Assembly (NCBI GenBank): GCA_964496245.1 | Contig: CAZBZG010000059.1 | Location: 1 to 19,799, forward strand | Direction: 5' to 3' | From: CAZBZG01 sp964496245 | GTDB taxonomy: Bacteria > Planctomycetota > SZUA-567 | Length of the DNA stretch: 19,799 nt | Shown here: positions 1 through 8,707 of the stretch, in pieces | Numbering within the stretch: position 1 is the stretch's first letter | Layout: every line of letters begins with the position of its first letter | Notes under the pieces: generated by a model | Seen by the model: only the letters and a program-made list of their open reading frames with translations | Database searches by the model: none | Told to the model about the DNA's origin: nothing | Position numbers and translations under genes: made by a program

Positions 1-2
1 AT

Positions 3-731
3 GCCGGCTTGCTCGAAGAGAAGCTCGTGCTGCGCTCCAAGCACATGCAGGTGGAGCAGCGCTACCCCCTGTCCGCGGACCGGACGGCGTTTCTGGCCAA
101 GACAGCCAAGGGCCCCATCGGAGTCGTGCTGGTCGTGGAGCGCGCTCTGAAACGCTACCTGTTGCTGCGCCTCTTCCGTCCGCCGAAGAACGTGGCCGGC
201 TTTTCCAAGAAGCTCACGCGCGAACTCGGCACGCTCCAGCCGGACGCTGCGCAGGTCTGGCAGTTCTTCTCCAGCCGCTTCGAGGTGCCCCCGAGGTTCC
301 TGCTGATGCGGGGGGATCTGAAGGTGGGGTGCATGCGGCTGGAGTTCGGACGGAAGCGGCGGGTGCTGACCGTCTGGGATTTTTCGATGCTCGATCAGGT
401 GGAGAAAGGACGAGACCTGGTCGCGTTCGCGTGCGATCTGGCTCAGCAGGAGTACGTGAAGCGCTTCACGTTCTTCAGGGAGCGGGCGGAAACCACGCCG
501 GAGACGGGGGAGTTCGCGGTGCGGGGGCGACGCAAGCGGCGGTGGATGCTGAACCCCGGTCACCTTCTGTTCGGACATCGTCGCGTCTGGTTGCAAGGAA
601 TTCCGAACCGGGAGCGCAATCGGCTCGGGTTGGTCCTGTTTCAATACCAACGGCCGGAGGAACTCGGCTGGCTTGGCGGACTGGCCGCGTCGTTGCGTGA
701 GAAGACGGTTGCGCCATGCTTGGAAAACTGA
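3..731 (+). CDS. Unrecognised protein, 5' end outside the window
   Basis: An open frame enters from the left edge without a stop, so the gene is 5'-partial. The first possible start inside the window is a TTG at 9, which I do not favour because the frame stays open upstream. About 240 residues are visible. They are rich in Arg, Leu and Phe, with alternating hydrophobic and basic segments, and show no signal peptide or clear membrane helix. A central stretch around residues 110-160 (VWDFSMLDQVEKG, then an ACDLAQQEY-like helix) looks like a compact globular domain. The 3' end overlaps the start of the PqqD-like gene by 16 bases, which argues for translational coupling and a shared job. I do not recognise the family. 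That it is a real gene rests on length, on the coupling and on the absence of a better frame here. Confidence 0.7.
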   Translation, partial: AGLLEEKLVLRSKHMQVEQRYPLSADRTAFLAKTAKGPIGVVLVVERALKRYLLLRLFRPPKNVAGFSKKLTRELGTLQPDAAQVWQFFSSRFEVPPRFLLMRGDLKVGCMRLEFGRKRRVLTVWDFSMLDQVEKGRDLVAFACDLAQQEYVKRFTFFRERAETTPETGEFAVRGRRKRRWMLNPGHLLFGHRRVWLQGIPNRERNRLGLVLFQYQRPEELGWLGGLAASLREKTVAPCLEN

Positions 732-1108
732 ACAAATGGTTTACGGGAAGCAAGCCGGAGATCTCGCGTCAGCAGTCCATGCAGGGGATTCCCGTGATCG
801 CGAAAGGGGTGACCAGCCTCGAGGGGCCGGACGGAGAGCGGATGCTCTTCATCCCGCGTCAACAGACGTTCCCCTCGGTGGTGCGGTTCTTCGGCGGACC
901 GACGGAGGTTCCGCCCGCTCGGCTGCTCCTGGACGAGCTGGGAAACAGCGTGTGGCAGAAGATCGACGGAACACGCGACATGGGCGCCATCATCCGGCTC
1001 TTCGCGGAGGAGCGGGGGCTCCACCGGCGGGAGGCGGAAGCAGGCGTGGTGCAGTTTATCAACCTCCTGATGAGGCGACGGATCGTATCGGTCGCGTTTG
1101 AGTCGTAG
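716..1108 (+). CDS. PqqD-like protein (RRE-type winged-helix fold)
   Basis: 130 residues. Residues about 65-126 fit the PqqD pattern: LLLDELGNSVWQKIDGTRDM, then a helix (IIRLFAEERGL), then a second helix ending FINLLMRRRIVSV. In this family the segment corresponds to 'a..I...cDG..tv.ei...l', followed by the 'v..Fl..L...g.l' helix. PqqD and its relatives (RiPP recognition elements) bind peptide substrates and present them to modifying enzymes, and stand-alone copies also occur in gene clusters of unknown role. The first 60 residues are an extra N-terminal part with possible beta strands. The start at 716 lies inside the preceding gene (16-base overlap), and no strong Shine-Dalgarno sequence is visible. 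The stop at 1108 is two bases before the GTG start of the giant permease gene. No radical SAM enzyme or precursor peptide is visible in the window, so a RiPP role is not supported here. Confidence 0.8.
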   Translation: MLGKLNKWFTGSKPEISRQQSMQGIPVIAKGVTSLEGPDGERMLFIPRQQTFPSVVRFFGGPTEVPPARLLLDELGNSVWQKIDGTRDMGAIIRLFAEERGLHRREAEAGVVQFINLLMRRRIVSVAFES

Positions 1109-1110
1109 CG

Positions 1111-4100
1111 GTGGCCGGGAGTGTACGGATGGCAGGGAAGCGGTCTCCGATTCGCAGGTGCCTGGAGCTGACGCTGGTCGTGACGGCGTGGGCGGCTGCG
1201 GCGGCGCAGAGCGGCGAAGCGGATCACGCGGCCCAGGGGCGTGAGATCCTCGAAGACGCGCAGCGGTTCGTTGCCGGATGCGAGAACAGGTATCCCGGGG
1301 CGCCAGGCAACCAGCGCATGTCCGACAAGATCGAGAGCATCTTTCGGGAATCCAGCGGCCCCTCCGGCATAACGCGCTACGAATCTGCGGTCTTCCTGCC
1401 CGGCGAGGCGGAGATTACGGTGGCGGGGCGCACCATCGAACTGCATCCGCTGCTGCCCAACCTGGTCGATCCCTGCTGCTTGGACGAGAAGGAGTTTACC
1501 GGCCCGCTGTACTACGTGGGCAAGGGGCGTCTCGTGGATCTGGACGGGCGGAGCCTGGAGGACTCGCTCTGCTTGTTCGAGTTCAACTGCGGGTACAACT
1601 ACCTCGATGCCGTGCCGCGCGGTGCGCGGGCATGCATTTTCATCGAACCCGATGAATACTGGCCCACGCTTGCCTACGAGAAAGTGCTGGGCTTGCCGAT
1701 GGACGTGCCGCGATTCCAGGTTTCCCGGGCGGACGGCCGCTTCCTCAAGCAGCATGCGAGCGGACCGGAAGGCGCGCCGTTCGAGGCCAAGATCGAGCCC
1801 AACCGCTGGGAGCGGCGGGAGTTCAAGAATCACTGGGCGCTGGTCGAGGGGTCGGACCCCGAGGCCAAGGAAGAACTGGTCATTCTGCATACCCACCTGG
1901 ACAGCCTGCACTACTGCCCGGGGCTGGCCAGCGGCGGTCACGAGGCATTGAACCTCAAGCTGCTGATGGACCTCTATAAGACGTACCGGAAGCGCCCGCC
2001 CGGTCGGTCCCTGTTGTTTCAGGTGCACAACATGGCCCACCAGTTTCACACGGGGGCATCGGAGGCGGTCTACCACCTCTTTGGTCCGGAGAAGGACATC
2101 TTTAACGTCGACCGTAGCCGCTCGAGCGAGGAACGCATCGCTTGGCGGCGAAAGATGGAGAACGAATATCTGTTGGAGCAATACCCGCGTCTCCGCCGGG
2201 ACCGCATCTGCCCGGCGACCCTGGAGGATTTCCGGAACCGTCGCGACAAGCCTGCGGGCTTCATCTTTCCTCTGGCCGAGCCGATTGTGCACGCAATCCA
2301 GGTCGCGCGGCACCGCCTTTCGGAAGAACGGATCCGCCTCTTTCGGCAGGAGAAGCTCACGCCGGAACGCAAGGAGAAGATCGAGGAGGAGCGCAGGCGT
2401 TTGGGAGACCTGGTGTCGTTGTTGAATCGCTTCGGCCAGACCGCGGTCTACGCCCACGCGTTGATCCGGGGCTCCGACATCACGGAGATGGAGGCGTGGC
2501 TCACAAAGCTCAAGGAGGGGGGAGCGAGCAGCGCCCCGTCCCCTGCACGCCGTGTCTGGCGCCTGCTGGGCGAGGAGATCCAGGGGCTTATCGAGAAGCT
2601 CCTGGCGGGGGAGGCGGTGCCGGCCGACGCCAGCCGTCGGATTCTGGTCGGCGTCAATCGGCTGGTGCGCAACCCGAAACTGGCCGACGGCGTTGCGTGG
2701 AACGACGTGAAGCTGGGAGGGGGCGGCAAGGCCCTGCAGGATCGGGGCAAGACCGGAACGCTCGCCGGTGAGGAGCTGATGGAGTTGAATCGTCGGCTGC
2801 TGGACGCGGCGTTTCCATCCCATTTGACGCCGATGAAGAAACGCGAGGCGGATGCCGAGCTCAGGGAGTTGACGCCCGCGCAACGCGCGACCTTCGAGCA
2901 GTACCGCCGGCAAGTGATGGAAGAGGCGCGTGTGGCGCGTGAGCGGGCCGAACTGCACCTCGGACGGTTGCGCGAGGTGCGTGAGGCGCGTCAGGCGCTG
3001 AAGCCGTATCACCCGCTGGTCGCGTTCGAGCTGTCAGCCACATACGGCAACCGTTGGCTGAATGTGACCAAGGGCGGTGCGTCGGGGAAGGACTTCGACG
3101 ACGGGTCCTCCCACGTCAGCAGGCGCAAAAATTACGGGCGTCTCTTCGGCAACCGGCTGACCACGCTGGCCGAACCCATCGAGCGTCGCACGGGAGTACG
3201 TTGGGCGTCGGGCCGCGGCGAGGGCTTTCTGTACAAGGACAAGCCGCCCCTTGCCTCGCTCCAATACATGATGCAGCGCGTGCCGGCGTATGCGTTCCTC
3301 ACCCCGTACGGTGGCAACGGGAACCTCCTCGGGAGCGGAGATCGCCTCGAGGCGCTGGATCCGGAGATTGTGTCGCGGAAACGTGCGTTCATGGAGCGCA
3401 TGATTCGTGAGATACTGCGAGACGAGAAGACGGGTACGCTCGCCAGGAGGGCGGACGATGGAGGGTTGGAGAGCGTTATCCCGTGGCGCCTGGCCGGATC
3501 CGTGCACCTGGAGACGCGCGTGAACGACGGATCCAGCACGGGGCGGCCCAAGACCGTGCTGACGGACGCCTTGGCCGTGATGCCGCTGGAGCGATCCACG
3601 ATCGAGTTCAGTCGGGAGATGGCCGCGGCGTCCGCGATCAAGGGGGGCGTGCTCGGACATCGGGTGAGCGTATCCGATCCGTCGGGGGATGCCTTCTTCT
3701 ACAACGGCGCGCGAGGCGCCACCTATCGGCTCGAGGTGTTCCATGTGGATGACGCGGGAGAGATCGACTACGCCAGGGACAAGGGGCGTCTTCTGCAGAA
3801 GTATACGGTGGACTGGCAGCCCAGCGTGGACTTCAAAGATCATTTTCTGCTTGCCGCGGTCCGGTGCCGGAAGGCGGATCTGTACGATCTCTTTCACCCC
3901 CAGTCTCTCGAGGGCGTGGGGAAGCCCATGTTCGAACGGGCCGGGGGCGGACAGGTGCAGCGGTTTTCGCATATGGGGATGGAAGAGCTGCAACTCGGAT
4001 TCGGCCCGGTCTTCTTCCGGGACGACATTCGCGCGAAGCTGCTGTTTTCAGGTAACGTCAATCTACTCAACAACACCCCGAAGGAGTTCAAGGGCATGGG

Positions 4101-6579
4101 GTACTTGGCGGAGGAATTGGACGGGGCCTCCGTGCCGTTGCTCGCCGCGCGCGACGCGCTGAACATCAACGAATCGCGGATCCGTCTGCTGAAAAGAAAT
4201 GCAGTGACGAACAATCTGATGGACGCCTTCCAGGAGAAGGCGAAGAAGTGGTTCCCGGCCGAGCGGGACACGCGTCGTGCCGCATTGCGCGAGTTGCGGA
4301 CCAAACGCGACCACTGCGAGACATTTCGCCAGGCGACGCGCAGCTACGGGGCGGCCTTTGGCGCGTATCCCATTGTGAACAACACGATCGCGGATATGAT
4401 GAAGGCAGTGGTGTTCTATCTGGCCGTGCTGATTCCTTTCGCGTTCTTCCTGCAACGGCTCCTCTTTTCGTTCGTGCGGATCGAGGTCCAGATCGCTAGT
4501 TTTGTGACGCTGTTTCTTGTGACCTACGGGGTATTCCACTTCGTGCATCCGGCCTTCCGTATCGCCAGGAATCCACAGATCGTTTTGATCGCCTTCACCA
4601 TGCTGACGTTGGCGATCTTCGTGGCCATGGCGCTCAAAGGCAAGTTCGATTACCACATGGAGGACTTCAAGGAGCGCTTCCAGAGCGAAGAGGACGTGGG
4701 CGTTGTGAAACTGGCCGGCACCGCGATGATGGTCGGCGTGACAAACATGAAGCGGCGCCGGTTGCGCACCACGCTCACTTGCTTCACAATTGTGCTGATC
4801 ACCTTCACGATGCTTTCGTTCACGTCCGTGTCGCAGAGTGTCTCTCCTACGCGCATCAAGAAGGCGGAAGAGGCCCCCTACAATGGGATCTACTACGCGC
4901 GGCAGAGCTGGAAGGAGCTGGACCGGCGTTCGGTGAGCATCCTGACGGAAGTGCTCGGACAGGGCTGCGATACGCTACAGCGGGGGTTTGCCGCATACCA
5001 GGATGCCGAGAAGTCCGCCGCGCTGCTGACGGAGGAGTCGGACCGAGCCGTGCCGTTGCGGGGGATCCTGGCGCTGCAGAAGAAGGAGGACGGCTGGCTG
5101 AGCGCCATGCCGGTGGTGGCTGGGCGGTTCTTTTCCTCGGACGAAGCCATGGAGGTGCTGGTTACGGACGCCTTTGCGCGGGATACGCTTGGCTTTACCG
5201 AATCCGGTGACCAGATGAAGATCCCGCCGAACACGTGGCTGACGGTCAACGGGGTCCGGCTGCGACTGGTGGGGCTGGTGAGCAGCGACCGGATGGAGAA
5301 CATGCGCGACCTGCGGGGCGTGTCGATTGTGCCCCAGGGCCTGTCGGGGAAGACGAGCTTCACGATGGAGCAAGAATCCGTCCTGGAAGAAGAAGAGGTG
5401 CCGGAGGGGACCTTCCAGAATGTGAATCCGCGGTTTTACGTGATCGTCCCCTTCGGCATTCGCAACATGCTCGGCGTACCGGTTGTGAGCGTTTCGATTC
5501 GGCTGCCGTCGGCCCAGGAAGTCTGGGACAGGACGCTGGAGTTCGCGCACTACTCGGACAACAAGGTCTACCTCGGGGCGCGGGACCGGTTCTTGCTCAA
5601 CTCGGAAAAGGAGGAGCACGAGGAGGGCGTCTACGAGCAACCGGGCCGGTACTACCTCGGAACTGGCTTTGAGACGACGTTCGGCGGGCTCGGCTCCCTG
5701 ATCATCCCGCTCTTGGTGTCGGCGACCATCGTGCTGAACACGATGCTCGGTGCCGTGTACGAGCGGCGCAGGGAGATCGATATCTTCAACGCGATCGGCC
5801 TCAATCCGCTGCACATCGCGCTGTTCTTCGTTGCGGAAGCCGTGGTGTACGGGATCCTAGGGGGCGTGGGCGGGTATCTGATCGGCCAGGTGCTGGCCCA
5901 GGCCATCGTTTATTTCAACTGGCTCCCGGAGATCAACCTAAACTACTCGTCGATCACCGTGGTTTACGTGATCCTCTTTACGATGCTGATCGTGATTCTC
6001 TCCACCATCTACCCGGCGCTCGTGGCTATGCGCACGGCGAGCTCCTCCAGCGGCCGGCGCCGGATCGAAAAGATGGGCGAGAACCTGCTGCGGGTGCAAT
6101 TCCCGTACTCCTTCACTCGAGAGATGGCCATTGCGGTCAACTCCTACCTGAAGGACTATTTTGACAAGCACGCGGACTCATCGGTCGGGGATTTCGTGGC
6201 CGAGCTTCTCGCCTGTACCCACGAGGGCGGTGACGAAGACCTGAAGATGACTTTGCGCTACGATGTGGCGCTGGCGCCCTATGATCTGGGGGTGACCCAG
6301 ATCGTGACCATCGAGACGAAGCCCAACACGCGCGTAGGCGCCTTCATGGTCGAAGCCGAGAGCGAGCGACGGAGCGGCCAGGAGGCCAATTGGATGGCCA
6401 CCAATCAGGTCTTCCTGAACGGCATCCGAAAGTACCTGCTTCATTGGCGGGTGCTTTCGCGCGAGGGACAAGAGGCCCACATGGACCACGGAATGGAGTT
6501 GTTCGGGTTGGGTGCGACTGGGGACGCCGCAGAGGACGCTTCCGCGTCTGCTGCGACATCGACTGAAGGCGAGGCATGA
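1111..6579 (+). CDS. Giant fusion: degenerate M28-peptidase-like region plus FtsX/MacB-type ABC permease
   Basis: 1822 residues. I use the GTG at 1111; the ATG at 1129 is an alternative, and both precede a signal-peptide-like segment (basic RSPIRR, then a hydrophobic Ala-rich core to about residue 33). Residues about 40-345 resemble M28 metallopeptidases: an HTHLDS motif (H262, D264) sits where M28 has its first metal-binding HxD, and LLFQVHNMAHQF sits where M28 has its catalytic Glu pair. Residues about 636-790 look like the other half of that fold (LVAFELSATYG, then DRLEALDPE). The later metal ligands and the catalytic Glu are missing, so it is probably not a peptidase. The intervening part holds helices and the repeat module at 459-569. 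A beta-rich part follows (about 790-1090). Hydrophobic segments lie near 1099-1118, 1130-1146, 1156-1175, 1221-1243, 1525-1548, 1567-1590 and 1616-1640. The last four, with ERRREI near 1551, are the FtsX core, with a MacB_PCD-like loop between. A soluble tail of about 180 residues ends the protein. The stop overlaps the next start (ATGA). Confidence 0.85.
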   Translation: MAGSVRMAGKRSPIRRCLELTLVVTAWAAAAAQSGEADHAAQGREILEDAQRFVAGCENRYPGAPGNQRMSDKIESIFRESSGPSGITRYESAVFLPGEAEITVAGRTIELHPLLPNLVDPCCLDEKEFTGPLYYVGKGRLVDLDGRSLEDSLCLFEFNCGYNYLDAVPRGARACIFIEPDEYWPTLAYEKVLGLPMDVPRFQVSRADGRFLKQHASGPEGAPFEAKIEPNRWERREFKNHWALVEGSDPEAKEELVILHTHLDSLHYCPGLASGGHEALNLKLLMDLYKTYRKRPPGRSLLFQVHNMAHQFHTGASEAVYHLFGPEKDIFNVDRSRSSEERIAWRRKMENEYLLEQYPRLRRDRICPATLEDFRNRRDKPAGFIFPLAEPIVHAIQVARHRLSEERIRLFRQEKLTPERKEKIEEERRRLGDLVSLLNRFGQTAVYAHALIRGSDITEMEAWLTKLKEGGASSAPSPARRVWRLLGEEIQGLIEKLLAGEAVPADASRRILVGVNRLVRNPKLADGVAWNDVKLGGGGKALQDRGKTGTLAGEELMELNRRLLDAAFPSHLTPMKKREADAELRELTPAQRATFEQYRRQVMEEARVARERAELHLGRLREVREARQALKPYHPLVAFELSATYGNRWLNVTKGGASGKDFDDGSSHVSRRKNYGRLFGNRLTTLAEPIERRTGVRWASGRGEGFLYKDKPPLASLQYMMQRVPAYAFLTPYGGNGNLLGSGDRLEALDPEIVSRKRAFMERMIREILRDEKTGTLARRADDGGLESVIPWRLAGSVHLETRVNDGSSTGRPKTVLTDALAVMPLERSTIEFSREMAAASAIKGGVLGHRVSVSDPSGDAFFYNGARGATYRLEVFHVDDAGEIDYARDKGRLLQKYTVDWQPSVDFKDHFLLAAVRCRKADLYDLFHPQSLEGVGKPMFERAGGGQVQRFSHMGMEELQLGFGPVFFRDDIRAKLLFSGNVNLLNNTPKEFKGMGYLAEELDGASVPLLAARDALNINESRIRLLKRNAVTNNLMDAFQEKAKKWFPAERDTRRAALRELRTKRDHCETFRQATRSYGAAFGAYPIVNNTIADMMKAVVFYLAVLIPFAFFLQRLLFSFVRIEVQIASFVTLFLVTYGVFHFVHPAFRIARNPQIVLIAFTMLTLAIFVAMALKGKFDYHMEDFKERFQSEEDVGVVKLAGTAMMVGVTNMKRRRLRTTLTCFTIVLITFTMLSFTSVSQSVSPTRIKKAEEAPYNGIYYARQSWKELDRRSVSILTEVLGQGCDTLQRGFAAYQDAEKSAALLTEESDRAVPLRGILALQKKEDGWLSAMPVVAGRFFSSDEAMEVLVTDAFARDTLGFTESGDQMKIPPNTWLTVNGVRLRLVGLVSSDRMENMRDLRGVSIVPQGLSGKTSFTMEQESVLEEEEVPEGTFQNVNPRFYVIVPFGIRNMLGVPVVSVSIRLPSAQEVWDRTLEFAHYSDNKVYLGARDRFLLNSEKEEHEEGVYEQPGRYYLGTGFETTFGGLGSLIIPLLVSATIVLNTMLGAVYERRREIDIFNAIGLNPLHIALFFVAEAVVYGILGGVGGYLIGQVLAQAIVYFNWLPEINLNYSSITVVYVILFTMLIVILSTIYPALVAMRTASSSSGRRRIEKMGENLLRVQFPYSFTREMAIAVNSYLKDYFDKHADSSVGDFVAELLACTHEGGDEDLKMTLRYDVALAPYDLGVTQIVTIETKPNTRVGAFMVEAESERRSGQEANWMATNQVFLNGIRKYLLHWRVLSREGQEAHMDHGMELFGLGATGDAAEDASASAATSTEGEA
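2485..2817 (+). repeat. Shared extracytoplasmic module, copy A (in the giant permease)
   Basis: Protein-level repeat, residues about 459-569 of the 1822-residue fusion. The landmarks in order are EMEAWLTKLK, PARRVWRLLGEE, SRRILVGVNRLV and ELMELNRRLLDAAFP. It is close in length (about 111 residues) to copy B3 in the 1146-residue protein, and the landmarks fall in the same order and spacing. It lies between the two halves of the M28-like region, apparently as an insertion. The alignment was made by eye. Confidence 0.65.
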
Positions 6580-8609
6580 GCTTCCGGGAAGACAAAGAGC
6601 TCAACACGTACCGCAATCTGATCGAAATTCCCTCGGAATTCGAGGACGGGTTTAACATCAAGACCATCGTCGGCGCCCTCTTCGTGGGGCTGCTGGTCAC
6701 CCCGGGGTCGATCTACATCATGCTGGTGGCAGGCGAAGGGGTGGGGCCAGCCGCGCGATGGGTGACGATCTTCCTGTTTTCCGAGGTGGCGCGGCGCAGC
6801 CTCAAGGAAATGAAGCAACAGGAAGTCTTCGTTCTGTACTACATGACTTCTCATGTTCTGGTGACGCGGGCGCTGATCGATGTCTCGCCGCTATGGCGCA
6901 TCTACGTGGCCAAGAGCGACGCCTTCCAGGCCATGGGGATTACGGACTACCTCCGGGACCATACGTGGATCGTGCCGGTCGAAGCCTTGGAGGCGGGCGG
7001 GCGGAACCTGTTTACCACCGACTGGATCCCGGCGCTCGCCCTGGTCGCCATTACGCTGACGATCGCGAAAATCGATCACTTCGGCCTCGGGTACTTTTTG
7101 TACCGGGTGACGTCGGACGTCGAACGCCTCCCCTTTCCGACGGCTGGCATCGGCGCCAGCGGCATCCTGGCCATGGCCGCGACCAAGGAACGAAGCCTCC
7201 AGTGGCGGCCTGCCTGCTTCTCGATTGGCGGCGTGCTCGGTCTGCTGTTCGGCGTGGTCTACCTGGGGATCCCGGCGGTGACCAGCGTGATCCTCCGCGA
7301 GCCGGTTTACATCATTCCGATTCCCTGGATCGAGCTGACCCCGGCCACCGAGAACGTGCTGCCGGCGACCGCCGTCAACCTTGTACCGAACATGGCCAAG
7401 TTCATCATGGGGATGGTTCTGCCCTTCTGGGCGGTGATCGGCGGGTTCTTCGGCCTCGTCTTTACGTTCATCATGAACCCGATTCTGTACGACGGAGGCA
7501 TCCTGCGGGATTGGTTCGGGATCGACTACACCGGGGGTGTGCTTCATTCCTGGCGGCCGGGGATGAAGACGGTGGACACGCTCTTCCACAACCGGGTGGA
7601 CTTCTACCTGAGCTTCACGATCGGCATCACGTTCTTCATCGCATTCCTGGGAATTGGGCAGGCGTTGCGGCCGATCCTGGCCGATTGGTGGCGGCGGCGG
7701 AAGGCGGACGGGGAAGACCACGAGAAGGGCGGATGGGAGATCCTCAAAGAGGGGAACCCCATACGCGGCGACATCCCCGCGTGGGCCGGTCTGGTGATCT
7801 ACGTCGTCACGACGTTCCTGTACATCGGGATCTGCGTCTACCTCATTCCGACGTTCCCCTGGTACATCTTTTTCGTGTACGGGTTCATCTACACCCCGCT
7901 TGTGAGTTACGCGAGCGCAAAGCTTATGGGGCTGGCGGGACAGGCGGTCAACATTCCGCTTATCCGGGAGGCCACGTTCATCTTGAGCGGATACAAAGGG
8001 GCGGCCATCTGGTTCGCGCCCATTCCGTACCACAATTACGGCCCGGTGGTCCAGGACTTCCGCATCATCGAGTTGACGGGTACCAAGCTCAAGAGCATCA
8101 TCAAGACGGAACTGGTTTCTCTGCCCATTATTGTGTTCTCGCTGATCGCCTTCTCGGGCTTTATTTGGCTGCAGGCCGATCTGGATTCCGACCTCTATCC
8201 CTACGTGCAGCAGGTCTGGGACCTGCGGGCCAAGAACTACGCGCTCATGGTGAGCTCCACGCTGCCCGGCGAGCGCAGCCTGTTCTTCGAAGCGCTTCGG
8301 CTGCGGTATGTTCTGTGGGGGTTCTTGGGCGCCGGCGGGCTGTACTTCGTGCTGTCCTCGTTCGGGTTGCCGATCCTGCTCATTTTCGGGGCGGTGCGCG
8401 GCTTGTCTCAGACGAACCCGGGCGTGCTCTTTCCGGAGGTGCTGGGAGCGCTCATCGGGCGCTTCTATTTCAAACGGAAGTTCGGCGACATGTGGACCCG
8501 GTATACCCCGGCCATCTTCGCCGGCTTCGCATGCGGTGTGGGATTGATCGGCATGATGGCGGTGGCCTTCCGGCTGATTGCGACAGCCATCTCGCCGTTG
8601 AAGTACTGA
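6576..8609 (+). CDS. OPT-like multi-pass transporter
   Basis: 677 residues with a short hydrophilic N-terminus and more than a dozen hydrophobic segments spread over the whole length, so this is a polytopic inner-membrane protein. Residues about 179-195 read TSDVERLPFPTAGIGASG. The LPFP element followed by small residues is like the substrate-path motif of the oligopeptide transporter (OPT) superfamily. Another conserved-looking stretch is GLAGQAVNIPLIREATFILS, followed by a Gly/Tyr/Pro-rich YHNYGP element. Known OPT members move peptides or metal-siderophore complexes; the substrate here cannot be read from the sequence. The ATG at 6576 overlaps the upstream stop (ATGA) and is preceded by a purine-rich GAAGGCGAGG, which fixes the start. 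A 98-base gap follows before the next gene. OPT superfamily membership is my inference from motif and topology; a distant, separately named family is possible. Confidence 0.75.
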   Translation: MSFREDKELNTYRNLIEIPSEFEDGFNIKTIVGALFVGLLVTPGSIYIMLVAGEGVGPAARWVTIFLFSEVARRSLKEMKQQEVFVLYYMTSHVLVTRALIDVSPLWRIYVAKSDAFQAMGITDYLRDHTWIVPVEALEAGGRNLFTTDWIPALALVAITLTIAKIDHFGLGYFLYRVTSDVERLPFPTAGIGASGILAMAATKERSLQWRPACFSIGGVLGLLFGVVYLGIPAVTSVILREPVYIIPIPWIELTPATENVLPATAVNLVPNMAKFIMGMVLPFWAVIGGFFGLVFTFIMNPILYDGGILRDWFGIDYTGGVLHSWRPGMKTVDTLFHNRVDFYLSFTIGITFFIAFLGIGQALRPILADWWRRRKADGEDHEKGGWEILKEGNPIRGDIPAWAGLVIYVVTTFLYIGICVYLIPTFPWYIFFVYGFIYTPLVSYASAKLMGLAGQAVNIPLIREATFILSGYKGAAIWFAPIPYHNYGPVVQDFRIIELTGTKLKSIIKTELVSLPIIVFSLIAFSGFIWLQADLDSDLYPYVQQVWDLRAKNYALMVSSTLPGERSLFFEALRLRYVLWGFLGAGGLYFVLSSFGLPILLIFGAVRGLSQTNPGVLFPEVLGALIGRFYFKRKFGDMWTRYTPAIFAGFACGVGLIGMMAVAFRLIATAISPLKY

Positions 8610-8707
8610 ACCTGTGCGGCTGTTTGGACGATGCAACGCCGCCGAACGAACAGATCGGCCTGCAGGAACGAAGACGGGCCGGCGGTCTTGAATCGAGGAC
8701 CTGACCC

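Noticed and set aside
859..3012. Long open frame on the - strand (717 codons) opposite the PqqD-like gene and the giant permease
   Set aside because: It is the codon-position mirror of a high-GC gene. The translation is rich in Arg, Gln, His and Leu without motifs, while the + strand proteins show recognisable families.
6891..8636. Long open frame on the - strand (581 codons) opposite the OPT-like gene, and a 648-codon + strand frame from 6758 to 8704
   Set aside because: Both translations are rich in Arg, Gly, Asp and His and lack the hydrophobic pattern of a real protein; the frame at 6576..8609 encodes a coherent membrane protein.
8610..8707. 98-base gap between the OPT-like and DUF6785-like genes, checked for a small gene or regulatory RNA
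   Set aside because: I see only a ribosome site near the 8708 start and no convincing hairpin or promoter.
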